From Novosphingobium sp. 17-62-19 (GTDB lineage: Bacteria; Pseudomonadota; Alphaproteobacteria; Sphingomonadales; Sphingomonadaceae): a stretch of 33,600 bases of DNA. Location: assembly GCF_002256775.1 (NCBI RefSeq), contig NZ_NCII01000027.1, positions 1 to 33,600 of the forward strand, given 5' to 3'. How positions within the stretch are numbered: position 1 is the first letter of the stretch; each line of letters starts with the position of its first letter. The notes below the pieces were generated by a model. The model saw only the letters and a list, made by a program, of their open reading frames with translations. It had not been told where the DNA came from and did not search any database. The translations under genes and the position numbers were made by a program. Positions 24,686 through 32,797 of the stretch are shown one piece after another.

Positions 24686-26851
24686 ATGAACCGCGTCCGA
24701 TGCCTCGTTTTCAATGCCGCGCTCGGCCCGCTCGATTACCGGGTGCCCGCCGGGATGGACGTGGAACCCGGCAGCGTCGTGCTCGCCCCGCTCGGTCCGC
24801 GCCAAATCATCGGCGTGGTATGGGAGGCAGAACGCCTGCCTGCCACGGAAGTGCCTGAAAACAAACTGCGCCCGCTGCTGCAGGTGCTTCCGGTCCCCCC
24901 GCTCCCCGCCCCCTTGCGACGATTGATCGAATGGACGGCGGACTATTACCTCGCCCCCCTCGCCTCGGTCGCGCGGATGGCGCTGTCGAGCAACGCGGCG
25001 TTGCAGGGCGGCGGGACCATCACCGAATATCGCCTGACCGGGCGCGAGCCGGGCCGGATGACCCCGCAACGCCTGATCGCGCTCGATCTGTTGCACGATC
25101 AGCAAGCCACGATCCGCGAACTGTCTGAAATCGCTGGCGTTTCCGATGGCGTGCTGCGCGGAATGGTCAATGCCGGATTGCTGGAAGCGGTGGTGGTCGA
25201 TTCGGACCGCCCCTACCCTGCCGCTGATCCGCACCACGCCGTGCCTGATCTTTCCGACCAACAGGCTGAAGTTGCAGCGAAATTCGTTGAAGCTGTAAAG
25301 GCACAGGAATTCCGCCCCTTCCTGCTCGACGGCGTGACCGGATCGGGCAAGACCGAGACCTATTTCGAAGCCATCGCCACTGCCATCGAAGCGGGCCAGC
25401 AGGTCCTCGTGCTGCTGCCAGAGATCGCGCTGACGGAAACTTTCCTCAAGCGTTTCGAGGAACGGTTCGGGGTTCCGCCGGTGACGTGGCACAGCTCATT
25501 GAAGGCGTCGGAACGGCGCCGGGCGTGGCGTTCGGTGTCGTTAGGTGTCGCTCAGGTGCTTGTAGGTGCACGTAGCGCCCTGTTCCTGCCCTTTGCGAAT
25601 CTGGGCCTGATCGTGGTCGATGAAGCGCATGAAATCTCGTTTAAACAAGACGATGGCGTGCGCTACAACGCCCGCGATGTGGCGGTAATGCGCGCCCGGT
25701 TCGAGTCCACACCTGTCATTCTGGCCAGCGCCACACCCGCGCTTGAAAGTCTGCAGATGGCAGAGGCGGGACGCTATGAACGCGTGGTCCTTCCCGCCCG
25801 GTTCGGCGGTGCGACGATGCCCGAAATCAAGGTGTTGGATTTGCGGGTGGACCAGCCCGAACGCAACCACTGGATCGCCCCGCCGCTGGTCGAAGCGCTG
25901 AAAGACCGGCTGGAAAAGGGTGAGCAATCGCTGCTGTTCCTAAATCGCCGGGGCTTTGCGCCGCTGACGCTGTGCCGCGCTTGCGGTTATCGCTTCCAGT
26001 GCCCGAATTGCTCGGCCTGGCTGGTGGAGCATCGCCTGAGCAAACGCCTCGCCTGCCACCACTGCGGGCATGAGGTGCCAACGCCCGATGCCTGCCCCGA
26101 ATGCCACGAGCCGGACTGTCTTGTCGCCTGCGGTCCCGGCGTGGAACGGATCGCCGATGAAGTGGCAGAAATCCTGCCAAATGCGCGGGTTGCGCTGGTG
26201 ACTTCGGACACGCTGACAAGCCCCGCCAAAGCGGCGGAGTTCGTCGAACAGGCCAGCGCCGGGGCGATCGATGTGATCGTTGGCACGCAGCTTGTGACCA
26301 AGGGCTACCACTTTCCCGAACTCACGCTGGTGGGCGTGATCGATGCCGACATGGGGCTGGAAGGCGGCGATCTGCGCGCGGCGGAGCGGACTTACCAGCA
26401 AGTGGCGCAAGTCGCCGGGCGTGCGGGGCGCGGGGTGAAGCCGGGCGTGGTGATGATCCAGACGCGCCACCCCGAAGCCGCCGTGATCGAAGCGCTGGCG
26501 AGCGGTGACCGTGATGCCTTCTACGCCGCCGAGGCCGAAGCCCGCCGCGATGCCGGAGCGCCGCCGTTCGGGCGCTGGGCGGCGATCATCGTATCGAGCG
26601 AGGACGAGGCCGAAGCCCGCGATGCGGCGCGCGGCATCGGCGGCACCGCGCCCCGGCTGGAGGACGTGCTGATCCTTGGCCCTGCGCCAGCGCCGCTGTC
26701 ACTGCTGCGCGGGCGCTATCGCTATCGGCTGCTGATCAACGCGCGGCGGTCCAGCGAAATCCAGCGTGTGATCCGCGAATGGCTCGATCCCTTGCGCTTT
26801 CCGCCGGGGGTACGTGTGGCTGTGGATATTGATCCTTACAGCTTCGTCTGA
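24686..26851 (+). CDS. priA: Primosomal replication restart helicase PriA
   Basis: A 721-residue superfamily 2 DNA helicase that reloads the replisome at stalled forks. The N-terminal DNA-binding domain (VLVFN-like start, FNAALGPLDYRVPAG) is followed by Walker A GVTGSGKTE (near 216) and the DEAH box VVDEAHE (near 312). The zinc-binding insert has eight Cys residues, from CRACGY to CPECHEPDCLVACG (about 431-475). The last helicase motifs are in VGTQLVTKGYHFPELTLVGV and RTYQQVAQVAGRAGRG. The length is normal. The ATG at 24686 gives the canonical N-terminus. The longer frame back to 24455 runs antisense through the DUF4197 gene and is rejected. Confidence 0.97.
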   Translation: MNRVRCLVFNAALGPLDYRVPAGMDVEPGSVVLAPLGPRQIIGVVWEAERLPATEVPENKLRPLLQVLPVPPLPAPLRRLIEWTADYYLAPLASVARMALSSNAALQGGGTITEYRLTGREPGRMTPQRLIALDLLHDQQATIRELSEIAGVSDGVLRGMVNAGLLEAVVVDSDRPYPAADPHHAVPDLSDQQAEVAAKFVEAVKAQEFRPFLLDGVTGSGKTETYFEAIATAIEAGQQVLVLLPEIALTETFLKRFEERFGVPPVTWHSSLKASERRRAWRSVSLGVAQVLVGARSALFLPFANLGLIVVDEAHEISFKQDDGVRYNARDVAVMRARFESTPVILASATPALESLQMAEAGRYERVVLPARFGGATMPEIKVLDLRVDQPERNHWIAPPLVEALKDRLEKGEQSLLFLNRRGFAPLTLCRACGYRFQCPNCSAWLVEHRLSKRLACHHCGHEVPTPDACPECHEPDCLVACGPGVERIADEVAEILPNARVALVTSDTLTSPAKAAEFVEQASAGAIDVIVGTQLVTKGYHFPELTLVGVIDADMGLEGGDLRAAERTYQQVAQVAGRAGRGVKPGVVMIQTRHPEAAVIEALASGDRDAFYAAEAEARRDAGAPPFGRWAAIIVSSEDEAEARDAARGIGGTAPRLEDVLILGPAPAPLSLLRGRYRYRLLINARRSSEIQRVIREWLDPLRFPPGVRVAVDIDPYSFV

Positions 26852-26899
26852 CCCGAACGGGAAGGTTGAACCATTCGCGCGCTCGGCCATTCACCCACA

Positions 26900-28456
26900 A
26901 TGACCGGTCCAGTCCTCGTCCCCATCCTTGGCGATCAGCTTTCGCCCGATATATCCAGCCTTGCTGACCGCACGCCGGACGACACGGTGGTGCTGATGAT
27001 GGAGGTGGCCGAGGAGACGACTTACGTGCGCCACCACAAGGCCAAGATCGCATTGATCCTTTCCGCCATGCGCCACTTCGCCGAGGAATTGCGCGCGGTG
27101 GGCTGGACCGTGGATTACATCAAACTGGATGATCCCGAGAACAGCGGCAGCTTCACGGGCGAAGTTGCGCGCGCGGTTGAACGGCACAAGGTCCGCGGCG
27201 TGCAGGTGGCCGAGCCCGGCGAATGGCGTGTTCGGCAGGCGATGGACCAGTGGCGTACCGACCTGCCGGTGCGGTTGCGCATCGTGCCAGACACGCGCTT
27301 CGTTTGTCCCTTGCCCAATTTCTATGAGTGGGCGGCAGGGCGCAAGGAACTGCGCATGGAATGGTTCTATCGCGAGATGCGGCGCAAGACCGGACTGCTG
27401 ATGGAGGGCGACAAGCCGGTAGGCGGGCGCTGGAACTTCGATGCCGAAAACCGGGGAGGACCGGAAGCGGGATTGCAGCCGCCTTCTCTGCCCGCCTTCG
27501 AACACGATGCGGTTACCTGTGAGGTGTTGGAACTCGTGGCAAACCGGTTCGGCAAGCACTTCGGATCACTGGAGAAATTCGGCTGGCCAGTAACCCGTGC
27601 CGATGCAGAAGCGGCGCGTGACGATTTCCTGAAACACCGCCTGCCGCTGTTCGGAAAGTATCAGGACGCGATGGTGGCGGGGGAGGATTTCCTGTTTCAC
27701 GCCGTGCTTTCACCCGCGATCAACATCGGCTTGCTCGATCCGCTGGACCTGTGCCGCCGCGCCGAGACCGAATGGCGTGAAGGGCGCGCACCGCTTGAAG
27801 CGGTGGAAGGCTTTATCCGCCAGATCATCGGCTGGCGGGAGTATATTCGCGGTATATACTGGCTGGAAATGCCGGGCCTTGCCGATGCCAATGGGCTTGA
27901 TGCGCAGCGCCCCCTGCCTGATTTCTACTGGACCGGCAAAACCGACATGCGCTGCCTTGCCGATTGCGTGCGGACGACGCAGAAAAACGCTTATGCCCAC
28001 CATATCCAGCGCTTGATGGTGCTTGGCAACTTTGCGTTGCTAGCGGGGTTGAAACCGCAGGATGTCGCTGACTGGTATCTGGTGGTCTTCGCCGATGCGT
28101 TCGAGTGGGTTGAATTGCCCAACGTGGCCGGGATGGTCTTGCACGCGGACAAGGGGCGGCTGGCCTCCAAACCCTATGCCGCCAGCGGGGCTTATATTGA
28201 TCGCATGAGCGACTATTGCGGCCAATGTGCCTACAACGTGAAGAAGAAGACCGGCGATGGGGCCTGCCCGTTCAACGCGCTGTACTGGCACTTTCTGGCG
28301 CGCAATGAGACGAAGTTGGCGGGTTATCACCGGCTGGCGCAACCCTATGCCACATGGCGGCGGATGAGCGAGGGCAAGCGCGCCGAGTATCTGGAAAGCG
28401 CGGAGGCTTTTCTGGCGACGCTGGAGCCTGCTGAAGCTGGTTGGGCGCGGAATTGA
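26900..28456 (+). CDS. Iron-sulfur bacterial cryptochrome/(6-4) photolyase (PhrB-like)
   Basis: A 518-residue flavoprotein of the photolyase-related (DPRP, FeS-BCP) family, beginning VPILGDQLS, the family N-terminus. Four Cys at about residues 352, 440, 443 and 456 (DMRCLAD, YCGQC, GACPF) match the spacing of the [4Fe-4S] ligands known from Agrobacterium PhrB (350, 438, 441, 454). FIRQIIGWREYIRGIYWLEMP and HHIQRLMVLGNFALL are in the FAD-binding helical domain. Members repair UV (6-4) photoproducts using light, or act as cryptochromes, and sequence does not tell which. It lies 48 bases after priA on the same strand. No ribosome-binding site is obvious before the ATG. Confidence 0.92.
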   Translation: MTGPVLVPILGDQLSPDISSLADRTPDDTVVLMMEVAEETTYVRHHKAKIALILSAMRHFAEELRAVGWTVDYIKLDDPENSGSFTGEVARAVERHKVRGVQVAEPGEWRVRQAMDQWRTDLPVRLRIVPDTRFVCPLPNFYEWAAGRKELRMEWFYREMRRKTGLLMEGDKPVGGRWNFDAENRGGPEAGLQPPSLPAFEHDAVTCEVLELVANRFGKHFGSLEKFGWPVTRADAEAARDDFLKHRLPLFGKYQDAMVAGEDFLFHAVLSPAINIGLLDPLDLCRRAETEWREGRAPLEAVEGFIRQIIGWREYIRGIYWLEMPGLADANGLDAQRPLPDFYWTGKTDMRCLADCVRTTQKNAYAHHIQRLMVLGNFALLAGLKPQDVADWYLVVFADAFEWVELPNVAGMVLHADKGRLASKPYAASGAYIDRMSDYCGQCAYNVKKKTGDGACPFNALYWHFLARNETKLAGYHRLAQPYATWRRMSEGKRAEYLESAEAFLATLEPAEAGWARN

Positions 28457-28520
28457 CGGCGCAGCGCTTTTGCCCACCCCGCTGCGACTAATTTCGCCTC
28501 CGGCTCAATAAGTCTCGCGG

Positions 28521-28583
28521 CCCTCCCGCCTGCGGGAGGGCATGAAACGATCCTCTCGTCTCCCCTCCCGCAGGCGGGAGGGG
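28521..28583. repeat. Pair of inverted palindromic repeats between convergent genes
   Basis: Positions 28521-28540 are a near-perfect palindrome (9-bp arms, CCCTCCCGC). Positions 28562-28583 are a second one (10-bp arms, CCCCTCCCGC, with an AG centre). The first is contained in the reverse complement of the second, so they are two copies in opposite orientation 21 bases apart. They fill the gap between the stops of the photolyase gene and the CPBP gene and could fold as a bidirectional terminator. Such elements followed by GGTTGGGGGTGGG are familiar in sphingomonads (from memory). Confidence 0.8.
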
Positions 28584-28604
28584 TTGGGGGTGGGGATGTA
28601 CATT

Positions 28605-29480
28605 TCAGCCCTTCACCCACATCGGCGGCCGGATGCCACCCTGCCGCACCACGCGCACCAGCAGCAGCAGCCCCGCGCCGGTCGCCACCGCCATTGCGAT
28701 CACGCTGGCTTCCAGCCCAAACAGGCCGCCCGTCAGCCAATCCGGCCCTTCGCGGACGGTAGCAAGCAGACCTTCCGGCGCATCGCCGCCAGACACCGGC
28801 ACGCTGAACACCCAGCCTTGCGTGAAATTCCACGCGGCGTGGATGCCGATGGGCACCCACAGTCGGCGCGTCCACAGATAGGCCGCTCCGAGCAGGATGC
28901 CCGCTTCCATCGCAATGGCAAAGGCGGCGAACAGGCTGGCCCCCTCGTTGGCAAGGTGGGCCGCACCGAACAGCGCCGAGGTGATCAGCAGCGCGGCCCA
29001 TGTGCCAAGCATCGATTCGATGTGGCGCAGCAGGATACCGCGAAACAGGATTTCCTCGATCGTGCCCGACGTGACCGCCATGGCGAGCATTCCCCACAGA
29101 GCGCCCATGCCGTTGACCCGCTCCACGCGAATGCCACTCATCAGCGCTACGATTCCGGTCATCAGCGTGAACAGACCCGCCCCGATCAGCAGGCCCAGCG
29201 GCACATCGCGCAAAAAGGCCGCGGGGGGCAGTTCATCGTTCGCGCGCCATTCGATCCAGCGGCGGCAGGCAAGGTAGATCGCAATGGCGAGGCCCGCTAC
29301 TGCGAGCGCACCCAGCAATCCGGTGACGCCATCGACATCGACAAACGGGGTCAGCAGCGCAGACGCCAGCGAAGCCACAAATCCTACTGCGAGAAATTCG
29401 ACGATGAGCAACGTCAGCGGAAAGACAATGATCCGCCGCAGTGTCCCCTGCTTAGCCTGCTGCACATCGTCCACAATCAT
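28605..29480 (-). CDS. CPBP-family intramembrane metalloprotease
   Basis: A 291-residue polytopic membrane protein with about seven or eight hydrophobic helices. It carries the three CPBP (Abi/CAAX protease) motifs: EEILFRG (EExxxR) near residue 145, SALFGAAHL (FxxxH), and GIHAAWNF (HxxxN) near 222. Relatives cleave or process prenylated or other membrane substrates, or protect against bacteriocins. The target here is unknown. The start overlaps the ada stop by four bases (ATGA), so ada and this gene should be co-translated. Confidence 0.88.
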   Translation of the reverse strand: MIVDDVQQAKQGTLRRIIVFPLTLLIVEFLAVGFVASLASALLTPFVDVDGVTGLLGALAVAGLAIAIYLACRRWIEWRANDELPPAAFLRDVPLGLLIGAGLFTLMTGIVALMSGIRVERVNGMGALWGMLAMAVTSGTIEEILFRGILLRHIESMLGTWAALLITSALFGAAHLANEGASLFAAFAIAMEAGILLGAAYLWTRRLWVPIGIHAAWNFTQGWVFSVPVSGGDAPEGLLATVREGPDWLTGGLFGLEASVIAMAVATGAGLLLLVRVVRQGGIRPPMWVKG

Positions 29481-30520
29481 CCCCCGCTGCCTTCGCGTTC
29501 CTTGTTCAGCAATCGCTGCTTGATCTCAAGCCCATAGGCATAGCCCCCGAGTGAGCCGTCCGAGCGGATCACGCGGTGGCACGGGATCAGGACTGCCACA
29601 TTGTTTGCCCCGTTGGCCGAACCTGCCGCACGCACCGCGCCGGGCTTGCCCACTTCGGAGGCGATCTGCGCATAGGAGCGCGTCTCGCCCGGCGGGATTT
29701 TCCGCAGCGCCTGCCATACGGCCTCCTGAAAAGCAGTGCCCTTCACATCGAGTGGGATGTGCGCAAAATCGCCCGGCGCCTCCACAGCTGCGACCACATC
29801 GGCAAGCAGCGCGCCGAAAGCTTCGCCGCCCTGTTCCAGCGCAGCCTTGGGGAAGCGGGTGCGCAAAGCGCTTTCGTCCTCGTTGAAGGACAGGCGGCAC
29901 ACGCCTTTGTCGGTGGCGGCAACCAGCATCGCGCCGAGCGAGGTTGGCACCACAGCCCAGCGGATTGTCACCCCCTGCCCACCATTGGCCCATGCTGAAG
30001 GTGTCATGCCCAACCGATCCTCTGCTGCAGAATAGAACCGCGAAGGGCCTGAAAAACCCGCGTCATAGATGGCATCGGTCACGCTTTCTGCTGAAGTCAG
30101 GGCCTGCGCCATGCGCTCCTTTTGCAAGGCGCGGGAATAGGCGGCGGGGGACAGGCCAGTGTGGCGGGCGAACACGCGCTGAAAGTGCGTGGGCGAATAG
30201 CCGCAGCGCTGCGCCAGATCAGCCAGCGCCGGGGTTTGCCCGGCGGCCTTGATCGCCTCGATGGCAGCCAGAACTGCACGCTCATCGCGCGAGACGTCAT
30301 CGGGCGAACAACGCAAGCAAGGCCTCAGACCCGCCGCCCGCGCTGCCGCGCCATCGGCAAAGAAGCGCACGTTCTCGCGCCGGGGATGGCGGGCGGAACA
30401 AGAGGGGCGGCAGTAGATACCTGTAGTAAGCACGCCGGTGACGAAGCGCCCGTCAAACGCGCGATCACGCGCCATGACGGCGGCCCATGCTTCATCATCG
30501 GGGATCGGCGGCGTGTGCAT
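29477..30520 (-). CDS. ada: Ada: bifunctional methylphosphotriester/O6-methylguanine methyltransferase and activator
   Basis: A 347-residue alkylation-repair protein. The N-terminal zinc domain has Cys37, Cys41, Cys68 and Cys71 (GIYCRPSC and LRPCLRC), Cys37 being the phosphotriester methyl acceptor. An AraC-type helix-turn-helix follows (TPALADLAQRCGYSPTHFQRVFARHTGLSPAAY). The C-terminal MGMT domain has VLIPCHRV with acceptor Cys near 314. The order is that of E. coli Ada, so it likely activates its own and other repair genes. The ATG at 30520 fits the family alignment and has typical GC-rich codons. An ATG at 30577 has a better ribosome-binding site (GGAG, seven bases), but its 19-codon extension uses rare codons. 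Downstream is a CPBP protease gene; upstream is a divergent serine protease gene. Confidence 0.94.
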   Translation of the reverse strand: MHTPPIPDDEAWAAVMARDRAFDGRFVTGVLTTGIYCRPSCSARHPRRENVRFFADGAAARAAGLRPCLRCSPDDVSRDERAVLAAIEAIKAAGQTPALADLAQRCGYSPTHFQRVFARHTGLSPAAYSRALQKERMAQALTSAESVTDAIYDAGFSGPSRFYSAAEDRLGMTPSAWANGGQGVTIRWAVVPTSLGAMLVAATDKGVCRLSFNEDESALRTRFPKAALEQGGEAFGALLADVVAAVEAPGDFAHIPLDVKGTAFQEAVWQALRKIPPGETRSYAQIASEVGKPGAVRAAGSANGANNVAVLIPCHRVIRSDGSLGGYAYGLEIKQRLLNKEREGSGG

Positions 30521-30605
30521 TATCTGCGAGGGATAGTCAGCCCCGCGCGCAGGGCAAGTGTGCAGTCGATCAGGCATAGGACAACTCCGGGGCTGTGGAG
30601 AGACC

Positions 30606-32231
30606 ATGCCAATTCCCGATGACATGCGCGTCCCGCACCTTGCGGTCAAAGCGAAAGGGCGCAAGAAGCAGGCCATGCGTGTCGCCAAGCCCATAATCGT
30701 GTTGTTCGCTGCCCTATTTGCTTTGCTTGCAGGCACTACCCTGCACGCTGACCCGGCAGACATTTCGGCGGCGAGCCGTTCTGTCGTGCGCGTGGTGATC
30801 GTGGAAAGCGATGGTGACAGGGCGCGGTTGATTACCCACGGCACCGGCTTTGCGGTGACGCCCAATCTGATCGTCACCAATGCCCACGTGGTCGAAGAAC
30901 TGCGCGGCGATGATTCGCTGATCGCGGGCGTCGTCCCGGCAGAGGGGCGCAATGGCTATCCGGCGCGGCTGGTGGCCTATTCGCCGGGGAACGACCTTGC
31001 CCTGCTGAAGATCGAGGGCGGCGGATCGATCACGCCTATCACGCTGTTTCCGGGCGTGCCGGGCGATGGCGGGGAGGTCTATGCCGTCGGCTATCCGGGC
31101 AACGTCGATCTGGCGCAGGGGCTTTCGATGGCCGATCTGGTGACGCCACAAGCCGCGGTGAAGACGCGCGGCTATCTGTCAGGAGGGCGCTCGTCACGCT
31201 CGTTCGATACGCTGCTGCACACCGCGCCGCTGGGTTCTGGCAATTCGGGCGGGCCGCTGCTCGATTCGTGTGGCCGGGTGATCGGGGTAAACTCGTTCGG
31301 CACGATCAGCGACAATGGGACTGATTCGGCCTTCTACTTTGCAATTTCGATGCGCGAACTTTCCACGTTTCTGCGCCGCGCCAATGTGGAAGTGCACAGC
31401 AGCGGGCTGCCTTGCCGCTCGATTGCGGACCTGAACCGCGCCGAAGCAGAACGCGCTGTCGGCGAAGGCGCAAAGCTGGCGGCGGCGAACGCGGCCAAGG
31501 CTGAGGCCCGGGAAAAGGCCATGGACAAGGCTCAGCGCGATGCTGAACGCGCGGTGTTTTCGGAGCGGGACAACGGCATGGCGCTGGCCGCGCTACTGCT
31601 TGTTGGCGCGTTGGGCGCAGGTGGCTGGGGGATGGTTCAGGCGTCCAAACGACGCGGCCGGTTTCAGCGCAAACATCTGTTCGGCGCAGGTGCGCTGCTG
31701 GTTTCGGCGGTGGCCGTGTGGTTCCTGCGCCCTTCGCTCGAATCGATAGACAGCCGTGCGAAGGAAATGCTGAGCGAGCCGGAGCCGAGCGCAAGCGCAT
31801 CGGCAATCGCCACAGCGAAATCGGGTGCTGGCAAGATGATCTGCGTGCTCGATCCGCAGCGTAGCCGCGTCACCGTGTCAGACATAACCGACGTGCCGAT
31901 CGAGTGGACCGAGGGCGGCTGCATGAACGGCAAGACGCAATATGGCGTGGCGCCGGATGGCTGGAGCCGGATTCTTGTGCCCAATCAGGAAGAGGCGGTG
32001 TCAGTAAATTCGTATGATCCGCAGACGCGCACGTACACCGTTGAGCGCTTTCTGGTGGACCTGGATACCATGACCAAAGCCCGGACCGAGCGTGCAAAAC
32101 TGAACGCGCCTGCCTGCGGTGCGGGCGAGGATGCTGCGCTGCAATTTGGCCGGAGCCAGCAAGGGATCAAGGCGCTTTTGCCGCCTGAACCCAACGAGCG
32201 GATGCGCTATAACTGCCAGCCAGCCGGGTAA
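30606..32231 (+). CDS. Membrane-anchored trypsin-like (S1C-like) serine protease
   Basis: A 541-residue protein with an N-terminal membrane or signal segment (PIIVLFAALFALLAGTTLHA). The protease fold carries His94 (VTNAHVV), Asp130 (GNDLALLKI) and Ser214 (GSGNSGGPLLD), a complete DegP/trypsin-like triad. A charged coiled stretch (ADLNRAEAERAVGEGAKLAAANAAKAEAR) follows, then two hydrophobic helices (MALAALLLVGALGAGGWGM and LLVSAVAVWFL). The last 150 residues are a soluble part without a recognised domain and with no PDZ. The start at 30606 has GGAG five bases upstream. An ATG at 30675 would give a shorter, more classical signal peptide. It is divergent from ada. Substrate unknown. Confidence 0.8.
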   Translation: MPIPDDMRVPHLAVKAKGRKKQAMRVAKPIIVLFAALFALLAGTTLHADPADISAASRSVVRVVIVESDGDRARLITHGTGFAVTPNLIVTNAHVVEELRGDDSLIAGVVPAEGRNGYPARLVAYSPGNDLALLKIEGGGSITPITLFPGVPGDGGEVYAVGYPGNVDLAQGLSMADLVTPQAAVKTRGYLSGGRSSRSFDTLLHTAPLGSGNSGGPLLDSCGRVIGVNSFGTISDNGTDSAFYFAISMRELSTFLRRANVEVHSSGLPCRSIADLNRAEAERAVGEGAKLAAANAAKAEAREKAMDKAQRDAERAVFSERDNGMALAALLLVGALGAGGWGMVQASKRRGRFQRKHLFGAGALLVSAVAVWFLRPSLESIDSRAKEMLSEPEPSASASAIATAKSGAGKMICVLDPQRSRVTVSDITDVPIEWTEGGCMNGKTQYGVAPDGWSRILVPNQEEAVSVNSYDPQTRTYTVERFLVDLDTMTKARTERAKLNAPACGAGEDAALQFGRSQQGIKALLPPEPNERMRYNCQPAG

Positions 32232-32290
32232 TTGCAGCCTGCGCGCGAAAAAACACGGTCATACCTATGCACGAGAAGGCAAGTCGCATC

Positions 32291-32319
32291 TTGTCATAAG
32301 CGCGTGACGTTGCTAGGCG
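32291..32319 (+). promoter_or_regulatory. Weak candidate promoter of the atp operon
   Basis: TTGTCA at 32291-32296 is a good -35, but the -10 is poor by the E. coli rule (TAGGCG at 32314). It fits better the alphaproteobacterial pattern of TTG-type -35 with GCTA at shorter spacing (GCTAGGC from 32312). The gap 32232-32401 holds nothing else recognised. Confidence 0.35.
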
Positions 32320-32401
32320 CGCCCCGTCTGCAGGCCACTCGGTGTTCGTCACCGGGCAATGGTCTGCTTCGGCTTATCCTTGGATGAAGGAACCTCGGCG
32401 C

Positions 32402-32769
32402 GTGGAGATTTCCGGCGGCATTACGGCCAGCTTGTCAGGGCGTTACGCTTCGGCGTTGTTCGAACTGGCGTACTCGCCGCCAACCGCCGCCTTTCGGCGC
32501 TGCCCGATGTGATCCGCGCTTTTGCGCAGATCGCGGCTGCCAGCCGTGGCGAGGCCACTGCCGAAGTGACCAGCGCACACGCACTCGACGATGCCCAGAT
32601 CGCTGCCCTCACTGAAAAGCTGAAGGCGCGCACCGGCAAGTCGATCAAGCTCAAGACCAACGTCGATCCCGATATTCTCGGTGGCCTTGTCGTGAAAATC
32701 GGCAGCCAGATGATCGACAGCTCGATCCGCACCCGTCTCAATTCCCTCGCTACGGCGATGAAGGCTTGA
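32402..32769 (+). pseudogene. atpH: atpH (ATP synthase delta subunit) with internal frameshifting deletion
   Basis: F1Fo ATP synthase delta links F1 to the peripheral stalk. The N-terminus reads from GTG 32402 (AAGGA ten bases upstream) as [20 protein letters not shown], ending ELA at 32470. The rest of the protein is in another frame, beginning [18 protein letters not shown] at 32470 and running intact to the stop at 32769. Against E. coli delta, about 60 residues between these blocks are missing, and the frame shift means the loss is 3n+1 bases. As read, no continuous delta protein can be made; an ATG at 32359 would start a 136-residue product with an unrelated N-terminus. The gene is followed by atpA as usual. 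True mutation or assembly loss cannot be told apart here. Confidence 0.85.
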
Positions 32770-32797
32770 AGCCTCAAGGCTCTGTGAAAGGCTGAAA

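Noticed and set aside
30520-30577. Longer Ada start at 30577 with a good ribosome-binding site.
   Set aside because: The 19 added codons use rare triplets (CGA, ATA, CCT, ACT) unlike the rest of the gene, and the family alignment fits the ATG at 30520. Kept as an alternative.
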